From positions 1 to 64,000 of the forward strand of contig NZ_CAJULN010000014.1 of NCBI RefSeq assembly GCF_910586915.1: DNA of 64,000 nucleotides, given 5' to 3'. This DNA comes from an uncultured Bacteroides sp. (lineage in GTDB: Bacteria; Bacteroidota; Bacteroidia; Bacteroidales; Bacteroidaceae). A model generated the notes under the pieces. That model did not search any database. It saw only the letters and a list, made by a program, of their open reading frames with translations, and was not told where the DNA came from. How positions within the stretch are numbered: position 1 is the stretch's first letter; each line of letters starts with the position of its first letter. This document shows positions 46,741-55,167 of the stretch, piece after piece. A program made the position numbers and the translations under genes.

Positions 46741-47181
46741 TTTATGAATAAAAATCGTAATTTTGCAAGCAAGAGCTGTGGTTGCTTATGGATGCTTATT
46801 TTCGGGTTTGCGTTATATTTGCAACACATGTACGCAAGTCGCTGATAGATATATCACGTTGATTTTGAGGAAGGAAATGATTCCGATAAGGATACAGATA
46901 ATAAATAATAAGCAAAAGCGTGTAGCTCAATGAGTTGCACGCTTTTTGCGTTTATGGGATGCCATGGTTGTTATGGGTTAAAAATAATATGATTGCACCA
47001 AGATTATTATATGATTCATTGTTGCTGATATTTGCCACATTTTTTGCTCTCATTATATTTGTCAACGTGAAGTTGCTCCATTTAGAGATTCTGACACAAA
47101 TCTTAAGTTTATATTCCGTCTAGGCTGATGACAATCTTGACAATAGATATGAATTAATTGAATGCTCTCAATCAACCACAT
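46621..47181. other. Right end of the island and flanking region
   Basis: It holds the AlbA_2 promoter region, a plus-strand TAATTTTG (46758-46765) with no clear gene behind it, the copy of the dnaK 3' end and terminator (about 46,863-46,953), and beyond it 230 bases with no gene I can support. GTTTGCGTT-ATATTTGCAAC (46806-46823) resembles the tandem ATTTGCGAC of the left end. Confidence 0.6.
46924..46953. repeat. Candidate attR of the dnaK-associated island
   Basis: These 30 bases are identical to 16,573-16,602. Upstream similarity reaches the last codons of dnaK (GATTTTGAGGAAG, from about 46,863) with scattered differences, as expected if the element carries its own mimic of the dnaK end. 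Confidence 0.75.
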
Positions 47182-47856
47182 TTATAGGCTGATATACTTC
47201 GTTCTTCTTTTTAATATTCGATGTATTTTCATAGTAATAAACCATATAAGAAAAACTATTCCTGATGATGTAATAAAGACAAGAACAGTCAGAGGGATAA
47301 TCCACTGCCAACTTTTATAATAAAAGGCTTCAAGAGGTGTCAGCGTAGTTGTTGTGACCGGATTTAATTTTTGCGCTTCATCGTATGAGGTATATTGCGT
47401 AAGTTCATTTGTTTGGGTATTCAAAGAAAAATAATATTCACTTCCGGGTGCTTCATTGATATAATATCGTTCTCCATAAATTGTATCTCCAATAATCTTG
47501 ATTTTTTTAACCCATTCAACAATTTTTTTCCCTTCCTTGCTGATATTTCCTGTAAAATATTCTCGGTCAAAGTCATCCACAATGGATTCTATTTCATAGC
47601 CATTTGGCAGATCTGTGTGATAATATCCGTCCATTCCGCAACCGGTATTGAATACTGAAGAACAGGTAAAGCCGCCTATCAGATAGCCGAAATAGAAAGT
47701 ATATATGAACACGAAAGGAGATAAGAATGTCAGTATGGTGTTTCTTTTCTTCTGTTTCTTACTACGCCAAAACATAATTCCTGCCGTCGGCAACGCGATA
47801 ACTGTTGCTGACAGGGTGAAGATTATAAGTTGTATTATAATATCAATCAGTATCAT
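47182..47856 (-). CDS. Hypothetical membrane protein next to the exonuclease-RecQ-UvrD gene
   Basis: This 224-residue protein has two N-terminal hydrophobic segments (about 3-28 and 38-62), a soluble middle, and a C-terminal transmembrane segment (about 186-212, WIIPLTVLVFITSSGIVFLIWFI). I do not recognise it. It lies 73 bases downstream of the large helicase gene on the same strand, so it may be its operon partner. A membrane protein at the end of a defence unit would be notable, but nothing shows such a role. Confidence 0.6.
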   Translation of the reverse strand: MILIDIIIQLIIFTLSATVIALPTAGIMFWRSKKQKKRNTILTFLSPFVFIYTFYFGYLIGGFTCSSVFNTGCGMDGYYHTDLPNGYEIESIVDDFDREYFTGNISKEGKKIVEWVKKIKIIGDTIYGERYYINEAPGSEYYFSLNTQTNELTQYTSYDEAQKLNPVTTTTLTPLEAFYYKSWQWIIPLTVLVFITSSGIVFLIWFITMKIHRILKRRTKYISL

Positions 47857-47929
47857 TTCATAAAATTATGTATTGTTTTCAGATTCTATTCCTTCTTTCT
47901 TTTTTCAAAGGAAGTATAAATATTTTAAC

Positions 47930-50900
47930 TTACAAAGAAAGCATTAAGTCTGCTAAAAGAACAGCCGTTTCCGGTTCATTTTTGGGTGCATCTTTGGGTT
48001 TCCATGCTACGACGAACCGTACGGATGCGGATTTCACCTTATAACCTCTTTGTTCCCATTCAGATAATGTTCCCTGCATTTTTGATGATAATTTTGCTAC
48101 AGGTTTGTCAGTCAATGAACTATACAAAAAGAAGTTGCTGTAAGTCAAAGAATCTCCTCCTCTTAATGCTAAGACCTCTTGTTTCTTTTCTTTAAAGAAT
48201 CCCAAATTGACATCTTTGTGAGAGAGTTGTAGAACGATTTCTTCAGGCATATTATATTGCTGCTGATTAATTAGATATCGGTCTGCACTCAAATGATTGA
48301 AACAATCGCCGTTTGTATGTATGAATAGCCGGTTTTTCGCACGGGTTATTCCTACGTAATATCGGCGCATCAGATGGGTATCCTTTTTATAACTATCGGA
48401 AATAAGCATATGAACGTCGTCAAACTCTCTGCCTTTGGCTTTGTGAATAGTTGACACCACAACGTCGGCTCCTGACACATCGCAGAAGTCTTCCAACGAC
48501 GATTCAAATACAAATTCTTTGAAGTCACTGAAATATTTAGTCTTGTTAGTTTGTTCAAACTGCTCTACACAGCGCTTTACATACATTAAACTTAGACTCC
48601 TGTCATAAGTAGAAAAGGTAGTATGCTTGGCTTCCTCCCATAGTTCTTCTGTGATTAGCGGTGTTTTTATCCGTTTGTTTATATACCTCAGGAAATATCT
48701 CATCTCGGCCATATTCCAAAAGCGTAGGCCATCCATTGATTGTATCAGTTTACTGTTTATACCATATTTTCGCAAAAGAGCCATCAGGATAACGGCCTCT
48801 TCATTTGTTTGGGTCAGTACGCACGACGTACCTTTTTCTCTATGCCGAAGCAGGTTTTCAACGAGCGGCTGATACATATATTCCGATTGATAGCGTATCA
48901 CTTCCACCCAGCCCTTTTCTTTTCTCATGGAGATGATAGGCGTATTTTTTATTCTTTTATGTATGTTTTTCAAGAATCCGTTGGCAAAATCCACCGGTTG
49001 GCGCGCACTGCGGTAGTTTTCGGTCATTTCGACAAATACGCTTCCGCTTTCTTGTGCCAACTGGTACATATAACCGGAATCGGAACCACGGAATTCATAG
49101 ATGTTCTGGTCATCGTCTCCCACCGCTATCACACGCATTTCCTCGTTGTTGGTTATCAGAGCCTTTACCAATGAATGTTCTTCCATCCCCATATCCTGAG
49201 CTTCGTCTATGACCAATACTGTCTTACCGATTTTGTTTGGTTCTACTTCTCCTTGACATATCATCTCGGCTGCCTTTGAAACAACATTTCTTGAATCTTC
49301 AAGATTGCCTATCCTTCCCAATAGGTCGAAGCAATAGGAATGGAATGTTTTTATTTCGACAAAGTGGGCGGCGTTGCCTATCAACTCCATGAGTCTTTGT
49401 TTGAATTCCGTAGCGGCTGCCCTTGAGAATGTCAGCATCAGGAGTTGTTCGTGTTTCACATCTTCAAGTAACAGAAGCGAGGCCAGTTTATGAACCAATA
49501 CACGTGTTTTGCCACTACCCGGACCGGCTGCAACCACAATGCAACGTGAAACTTTGTCGGAAATAATATCCATTTGCCGTTCGGATAACTGTCCGAATAA
49601 TTGTTTGTACTTCTGTGGCGTCAAGTTACGTTGTATCTCACTTACCCTGTCTCCTTTAAAATATTTTGTGACAAACTTCCTGTAGTCCATTTGGAAATAG
49701 TCTTGAACATATTGCAAAGCTGCCTGATAATCTCTTACCATCAGATTGGCATATTCGCCTACAATATGCACTTGCTGGATTTTCAACTTGTAGAATTCGT
49801 TGAGCATCCGGTAGTCGTCTTGTTTGTATCTCGACTTGTTGTCCTTTATTCTTTGGATATTCATGGCATTATAAAGTACCAAAAAGCCGCCTTCAAGTTT
49901 GAGTGAACCGATTTTCGACAAGTACAGAAGCGCTTCCTCCACGTCTTCCAACTGGATGTCATCAAGTCCGCCAAAAAGGGATTGGGTACTTGACTTTATT
50001 CGGTTCAGAAGTTCTATTACGGAAAACCGGATGGCTTTGTCGGGAGTGTTCTCCTTTTCTGTATCTGAAGCTAACTTGTGTAACCATTCCACCGCAAAAC
50101 GGCTTATTTCCAATCTCTTCTCAAAACGTCTTATTGTAGAATCCAAGTCTGCCTGACGACTAATTTCCATATTACGAACTGCATCTTCTTTCTTACGGGT
50201 ATAGCCCTTGACAGTGAGGAAATAGAGTAGCGTCCGGATATCTTTTTCTTTGGATGTACTGATTCCGTCGTTCATGGCATTTTCATTCAGTTGCTTGCAT
50301 GATATTCGCAAAGCCCCGTCGGGAATATGATTGAGGATGTATTGTTCAAGTTTTGCAAAGCGCTCGAGCAGCATTTGCGACCTTCGTTCCGAGTCGCCTG
50401 CATCCAACAAATAGGCGGATATATCTTTGCTATCTGCCAATATCCCTTCCTGCCGCATACGTTCCACTATGGATATGACTTCTCTTTTGCTTAGTCCCAA
50501 GATATCTGCCAGATAATCGACCCGTGATTCTGCTTCCGAATCCTGGGCTTTGGCGATATGTTTTTGGGATATCAATGATTTGATGATGCGGACTGACTTC
50601 TCCATTTCATCACTACCAAAGAGCACTGATGCTGATATGCGTTCTCTTGCCTCGTCCATGTCCTTTACCGTAATTCCTGTGGCATATACATGAGGCACAT
50701 TGTTTCCTCTTACCAAGTATCCGCTTTGTTCCAAAGCAGCCAATGCTGTCCGCACACGGGTTTCAATGTCGGTAACCGAATCGTCCCATCCGGCTTGCCT
50801 GGCAATTTCCAATGCAGAACAGTCGACTCTCATACGCTGCCTGGTAAGGTTTTTGACGGCTTTCCATACCTGTTGTATTTCACTAATGCTAAGTTTTGTT

Positions 50901-52804
50901 TGGTTTAGCAATATGAAATGTTTGTCCAGGTCATTGTCGCTATAAAGCACATAACAACGTGCGCTGAGACTTGGGTCACGACCGGCCCTGCCTGCTTCTT
51001 GAACGTAGTTTTCCAGAGAGTCGGAAATGTCATAATGTACCACAAGACCTACATCTTTCTTATCGACTCCCATACCGAATGCAGACGTAGCCACGATGAT
51101 GTGTACCTGGTCGTTCATGAAGGCCTCCTGATTGGCGATTTTTTCATCCGCTTCCATCTTGCCATTGAAAGGCAGTGCCTTGTAACCGTCGCGAGTCAAT
51201 TTTACAGCCAGTTCCTTTGTCCGTTTAGTACGTGATACGTAAACAATAGTCGGGCAATCGGCCTCTGCTACAAGTTCTCTCAACTTTAAATACTTGTCAT
51301 TGTCACTCTCTGCATATATGACGGAATAGTGCAGGTTTGTTCTTGAAGCCGTTGACGCGAATAACTCTAAATTCAAATTCAAGGTTTGCTTGAAATAGTC
51401 GCAGATATCTTGTACTACTTTCTGTTTTGCCGTAGCCGTAAAACAGGATACAGGTATCGGATGCTTGCATTTTTTCTTTTGCTGGTATTTTCGGATGAAT
51501 TTACCAATGTAGAGATAGTCGACTCTGAAATCCTGCCCCCACGAAGAAAAACAATGCGCTTCGTCTATAACAAACCTTACAATGTGCCGAGCTGTCAATA
51601 TCCTCTCAATCGTTTTAGAGCGAAGCATTTCGGGAGATATATACAATAGTGAAGCCTCTCCGTCTTGTACTCTCTGTATAGATAGTGCCCTTGTGATGGG
51701 ATCTAACATTCCATTGATGGTTACGGCTTCCGTTATACCTCTGTCGGCAAGGTTGTCTACCTGGTCTTTCATCAGCGATTGTAAGGGAGAGATGACCACC
51801 GTAAGTCCGTGCACGGAGCGTCCTGCCATAAGTGCCGGTAATTGGAAGGTTAGTGATTTGCCGCCACCGGTAGGAAATATCGCCAACAGCGATTTACTTT
51901 CCACCGCAGCTTGGGCAGCTTGTTCTTGCAGAGGTTCGCCTTCGTATGTCCGGAAGCGTTCATATCCGAAGAATACTTTTAGGTTATGGAGCACGTCCAG
52001 TTGCGTATGGCAGTAGTCGCAACCTTCGTGGCAATTGGTGTGGCGCAGGAGTTTTATGATAAATTCCACTTCCGGATAATTGTGAAGTACCCACCCGGGG
52101 GTGATGGAACGATAATCTGTGGTATCAATCAGAGCCAATGCATACGCCAATCCGCACGGGTATTGGCCGATGAGCATATCAAAGTCGGTATGCTGGCAAA
52201 TCTTTCCGGTATAAAGTTCTTTGATAAGTTCGGGTATTCCTTCATGGATATACTCCGCATTTACCATGCTGAGAAATCCCTTAAATTCTTTTTTGTCCTT
52301 CAGCAACGATGCGAATAATATACGCTTCTCTTTCGGCAGTGAATTCCAGCGTGCGATTTCATCCAACAGCAGGTCTTTTGCCTTCTTGCAATCGTTTACC
52401 GGGTTATTCATCTGTTCACAGAGCAATTTGTCATCTTTCACCAGCCTGTGGTAAGGACGTTCTGGAAACAATAAAGGCGAGACATAAAGCGTATCAACCA
52501 AAGTCCATCGGTATGCTTTGTCTGTAAACAGATATTTCGCATCATGATGGATGATGTTGTGACCGCAGAGGTAATCGATATCGTTTAAGAAAATAAATAG
52601 TTCTTCTTTGGAAGTTTTGTGAAATGTCGTGTCATCATGTTTGAGTGCTCCTATATCATGGATTTTATGGTCTTTCAAGCCAACTTCAACATCTACTATG
52701 GCATAATTTTGAGCACTGCGTGGTACAGATGTGCTTTTATCACCGATGATATTGTCTTTGTCTTCGGTTTTCTTGATTCTTATGAATCTGCTCCATATTG
52801 ACAT
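47930..52804 (-). CDS. DEDDh exonuclease-RecQ helicase-UvrD/Rep helicase fusion
   Basis: This 1624-residue protein has three parts. Exonuclease (about 30-150): D38-V-E40 and 'GHNIIHHD' (81-88), matching ExoI and ExoII motifs of the DEDD family. A possible metal site C258-x3-C262-x2-C265-H266 lies ahead of RecQ (about 275-750), with Walker A TGGGKS (312-317), DEAH (414-417) and 'GMGVDKKDVGLVVHYDISDSLENYVQEAGRAGRD'. UvrD/Rep (about 1070-1560) has Walker A AAGPGSGKT near 1093, 'VIDEAQDM', 'VGDDDQNIYEFRG', 'STIHKAKGREFDDV' and 'YVGITRAKNRLF'. It should unwind and trim DNA. It is divergent from jetABC, with its own promoter at 52,890-52,923. This combination is rare in general surveys of RecQ proteins as far as I know. 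Confidence 0.9.
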   Translation of the reverse strand: MSIWSRFIRIKKTEDKDNIIGDKSTSVPRSAQNYAIVDVEVGLKDHKIHDIGALKHDDTTFHKTSKEELFIFLNDIDYLCGHNIIHHDAKYLFTDKAYRWTLVDTLYVSPLLFPERPYHRLVKDDKLLCEQMNNPVNDCKKAKDLLLDEIARWNSLPKEKRILFASLLKDKKEFKGFLSMVNAEYIHEGIPELIKELYTGKICQHTDFDMLIGQYPCGLAYALALIDTTDYRSITPGWVLHNYPEVEFIIKLLRHTNCHEGCDYCHTQLDVLHNLKVFFGYERFRTYEGEPLQEQAAQAAVESKSLLAIFPTGGGKSLTFQLPALMAGRSVHGLTVVISPLQSLMKDQVDNLADRGITEAVTINGMLDPITRALSIQRVQDGEASLLYISPEMLRSKTIERILTARHIVRFVIDEAHCFSSWGQDFRVDYLYIGKFIRKYQQKKKCKHPIPVSCFTATAKQKVVQDICDYFKQTLNLNLELFASTASRTNLHYSVIYAESDNDKYLKLRELVAEADCPTIVYVSRTKRTKELAVKLTRDGYKALPFNGKMEADEKIANQEAFMNDQVHIIVATSAFGMGVDKKDVGLVVHYDISDSLENYVQEAGRAGRDPSLSARCYVLYSDNDLDKHFILLNQTKLSISEIQQVWKAVKNLTRQRMRVDCSALEIARQAGWDDSVTDIETRVRTALAALEQSGYLVRGNNVPHVYATGITVKDMDEARERISASVLFGSDEMEKSVRIIKSLISQKHIAKAQDSEAESRVDYLADILGLSKREVISIVERMRQEGILADSKDISAYLLDAGDSERRSQMLLERFAKLEQYILNHIPDGALRISCKQLNENAMNDGISTSKEKDIRTLLYFLTVKGYTRKKEDAVRNMEISRQADLDSTIRRFEKRLEISRFAVEWLHKLASDTEKENTPDKAIRFSVIELLNRIKSSTQSLFGGLDDIQLEDVEEALLYLSKIGSLKLEGGFLVLYNAMNIQRIKDNKSRYKQDDYRMLNEFYKLKIQQVHIVGEYANLMVRDYQAALQYVQDYFQMDYRKFVTKYFKGDRVSEIQRNLTPQKYKQLFGQLSERQMDIISDKVSRCIVVAAGPGSGKTRVLVHKLASLLLLEDVKHEQLLMLTFSRAAATEFKQRLMELIGNAAHFVEIKTFHSYCFDLLGRIGNLEDSRNVVSKAAEMICQGEVEPNKIGKTVLVIDEAQDMGMEEHSLVKALITNNEEMRVIAVGDDDQNIYEFRGSDSGYMYQLAQESGSVFVEMTENYRSARQPVDFANGFLKNIHKRIKNTPIISMRKEKGWVEVIRYQSEYMYQPLVENLLRHREKGTSCVLTQTNEEAVILMALLRKYGINSKLIQSMDGLRFWNMAEMRYFLRYINKRIKTPLITEELWEEAKHTTFSTYDRSLSLMYVKRCVEQFEQTNKTKYFSDFKEFVFESSLEDFCDVSGADVVVSTIHKAKGREFDDVHMLISDSYKKDTHLMRRYYVGITRAKNRLFIHTNGDCFNHLSADRYLINQQQYNMPEEIVLQLSHKDVNLGFFKEKKQEVLALRGGDSLTYSNFFLYSSLTDKPVAKLSSKMQGTLSEWEQRGYKVKSASVRFVVAWKPKDAPKNEPETAVLLADLMLSL

Positions 52805-52835
52805 ATAATAAATCGTTTTATAATTTGAACTTATT

Positions 52836-52970
52836 ATGTATCTGCATCGTTTTCTTGTTGTTTGGGTGTAATACCCCGAATATCAATTACAAAGGTAAGG
52901 ATAAAACTGGAGAATCTGTCAAAATTATCGCTTTCTTTTGATTTTTATGCATTTAAATCCACTGATTTGT
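52836..52970 (-). repeat. Copy of the AlbA_2 promoter/start region ahead of the helicase fusion gene
   Basis: Similar over about 130 bases to 46,608-46,740. It keeps the vestigial start ATGCAGATACATAA, which here opens only a nine-codon frame before a stop, ahead of the true start at 52,804. Confidence 0.8.
52890..52923 (-). promoter_or_regulatory. Promoter of the exonuclease-RecQ-UvrD gene
   Basis: On the minus strand: TTTG (52923-52920), 22 bases, TACCTTTG (52897-52890). The leader would be about 80 bases. Confidence 0.65.
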
Positions 52971-53032
52971 TTGTAACCGGATACTCATGGCAATCTTATG
53001 CTTTAGCCGATACCAATTTTCCCCTTATTCTA

Positions 53033-53064
53033 CATTGCCGTCTCGGAATTAATCACTATTTTTG
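53033..53064 (+). promoter_or_regulatory. Promoter of the jetABC operon
   Basis: ATTG at 53033-53036, 20 bases, TATTTTTG at 53057-53064; about 67 bases before the jetA start. Confidence 0.6.
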
Positions 53065-53131
53065 TAAAATAATTTGTTTTGAACCGTTTTTTAAGTATTA
53101 AAGATAGACTTTATTTTTCCTTATATAAAAT

Positions 53132-54592
53132 ATGTCAGAATCCCGGTTATTGTCCGATATATTGAGTAGCTCCCCTTGTGTGGAACTGTTACGTTTGCGT
53201 AATAGGGAAATTATTATATTGTTTTTATATAACACCTTTTATAAGCACAGGGAACCTGTGGCCTACGATTCCATTAAGATGAGACTTTCCGATTATCTTT
53301 CGTCAATAAACCTTGAGAAAGATGAGGAAAACGATATCAATGTATTCGATTCCTACGATGAGAAAGCCTATAAATACATTCAGAGATGGACTGATAAGGG
53401 TTTTCTCCGTAACTACCAGCAGGAGGGTGGAGAGGTCTTTTATGAACTTTCGTCCTATTCGAGCAAGGTCATTGATTGGCTTCTTAGTCTTAAGAAAGAT
53501 GAGTTTGTGGGTACGGAATCGAAGTTTGTCAACCTTTACGGACAGATAAAAGACCTGGTGGAGTTTACTAACGAAGACCCCGAAGAGCGTATCCGTATGC
53601 TGGAGCAGAAGAAAATGGAGATAGAGCATCAGATACAAAGTATCAAAGCGGGCGAGTCGGCAGTAGTGTATGAGGATTACCAGATATTGCCCCGTTTTCG
53701 CGACATTACCCGTATTGCCAAAGAACTTCTTTCCGATTTCAAGGAGGTGGAAGACAATTTCAAGTCCATCACCAAATCGATTTACCAGAAACACGCCGAG
53801 GGTGAAGTTTCGAAAGGAGATATCCTGGGATATACTTTCGATGCCCTTGACAAGTTGCAGCAAAGTTCGCAAGGCAAAAGTTTTTATGCTTTTTGGGATT
53901 TCCTCATGACACCTTCCATGCAGGATGCTTGGGACAATATGGTGGACGAACTATATAAGTCCATAGATACCGTACAGATGCGTCAGGAAGATATGTTCCT
54001 TAAAAATATGAAGCAGTATCTTTATAATAGCGGGAAGAAAGTATATCAGGCCAATGACAAGATGGCGGACAAGTTAAGCCGTATTATCTGTGAAAGCACC
54101 AATTCTCACTCTGCGGCCTCCAAACGTGTCATTCAAGACATACAGTCCTTACTTTTGCAGTTGGCCGGCAAGAATATCAAGCCCGACATATCATTGGAGT
54201 TGGAGACCATGCCCGAAATATCCATACCCATAGAAAGGAAACTCACGCTCGAAAAGACGGACGACATAGCCTATTCCAATGTCATCGAGATTGCCAGTGG
54301 CGATATAGCGGGGGCGGAGTATGCCGACAAACTTTTTGTCAGTCATGGCGTTGACCGGGTGGTATTGAAACAACGTATCAATGACTCGTTAAAGCGGCGT
54401 AAGCAGGTGTCTCTTTCGGACGTAATAGAGAATAACGGCGGACTGAACAAGGGGCTTGCCGAACTTTTTGGCTACATCAGTGTCATACGTGGCTTCAAGC
54501 ATACCATAAATGCCGGGAAGACACAAGCGATACAATTCAACAGTGAGTTACAGAAATTCATTATTATACCGGAAATTATTATCATAAAATGA
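53132..54592 (+). CDS. jetA: Wadjet component JetA (DUF3375; MksF/kleisin type)
   Basis: This 486-residue protein matches the DUF3375 pattern along its length: N-terminal winged-helix region with 'YIQRWTDKGFLRNYQQ', then 'FVGTESKFVNLYGQIKDLVEFTNEDPEERIRMLEQKKMEIEHQI', 'AKELLSDFKEVEDNFK' and 'SSQGKSFYAFWDFLM'. JetA is the kleisin of the JetABC SMC complex, which recognises small circular DNA. Its stop overlaps the jetB start by four bases (ATGA). It is the first gene of the operon. Confidence 0.9.
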   Translation: MSESRLLSDILSSSPCVELLRLRNREIIILFLYNTFYKHREPVAYDSIKMRLSDYLSSINLEKDEENDINVFDSYDEKAYKYIQRWTDKGFLRNYQQEGGEVFYELSSYSSKVIDWLLSLKKDEFVGTESKFVNLYGQIKDLVEFTNEDPEERIRMLEQKKMEIEHQIQSIKAGESAVVYEDYQILPRFRDITRIAKELLSDFKEVEDNFKSITKSIYQKHAEGEVSKGDILGYTFDALDKLQQSSQGKSFYAFWDFLMTPSMQDAWDNMVDELYKSIDTVQMRQEDMFLKNMKQYLYNSGKKVYQANDKMADKLSRIICESTNSHSAASKRVIQDIQSLLLQLAGKNIKPDISLELETMPEISIPIERKLTLEKTDDIAYSNVIEIASGDIAGAEYADKLFVSHGVDRVVLKQRINDSLKRRKQVSLSDVIENNGGLNKGLAELFGYISVIRGFKHTINAGKTQAIQFNSELQKFIIIPEIIIIK

Positions 54593-55167
54593 ATATAGAT
54601 TCCATCATAGCACCTTACGGACGCACTGTGGTACGGTTGCTGAAAGGGCCGGTTGAACATACCGACGGAAATACATGGGAAGACATCTTGAATTATCAGT
54701 CGGAAATAAACAAGTACCTTTCCAATATAGGTTTAGAATTGATTGTGAAACGTGACGAGGGCTTTGCATATATCAAGCAGATCGTTGACGATGACGACAG
54801 GACTATCGGGCTCATACCGCGTCAGCCTCTTGGCTTTGAGACATCTGTCATATTAATAATACTCAGGCAGATGCTCGAAGAATTTGACAGTAATATGGAC
54901 GAACTGTATGCTACCGAGCGTTTTGTAAGCGCAAACGAACTTAAGGAGCGCATAGAGATGTTCCTGCCGGAACGTTTCAACAGAGTGAAGCTCCTTAATG
55001 AAATAGACACTTACATCAGCCGCATTGTGGCTTTGGGTTATTTGAAAGTCATCAAGCGCGACAATGTGAATACGTATCAGATTCACCGGATTATAAAGGA
55101 AAAAGTGACATTGGACAAATTACAAGAATTTAAGGATAAACTGCAAGAATATGTTGAGTCTGTTTAG
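54589..55167 (+). CDS. jetB: Wadjet component JetB (DUF4194; MksE type)
   Basis: This 192-residue protein has the DUF4194 look: 'LGFETSVILIILRQMLEEFDS', then 'NELKERIEMFLPERFNRVKLLNEIDTYISRIVALGYLKVI'. JetB is the winged-helix KITE partner of the kleisin. It overlaps jetA by four bases and jetC by 17 bases, so the three are tightly coupled. Confidence 0.9.
   Translation: MNIDSIIAPYGRTVVRLLKGPVEHTDGNTWEDILNYQSEINKYLSNIGLELIVKRDEGFAYIKQIVDDDDRTIGLIPRQPLGFETSVILIILRQMLEEFDSNMDELYATERFVSANELKERIEMFLPERFNRVKLLNEIDTYISRIVALGYLKVIKRDNVNTYQIHRIIKEKVTLDKLQEFKDKLQEYVESV

Larger units (their letters stand above)
52805..53131. other. Divergent control region between the helicase fusion and jetABC
   Basis: It holds two promoters (listed separately), the copied AlbA_2 start region (52,836-52,970), and an otherwise AT-rich stretch. 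Short open frames here are not convincing genes. Confidence 0.6.

Noticed and set aside
46935..47123. Small hydrophobic open frame of about 44-62 codons next to attR
   Set aside because: It begins inside the terminator copy, has no ribosome site or family likeness, and the hydrophobic character follows from AT-rich sequence.
47182..47856. JetD nuclease in the gene beside the helicase fusion
   Set aside because: This protein is a membrane protein with no toprim or DUF2220-like features.
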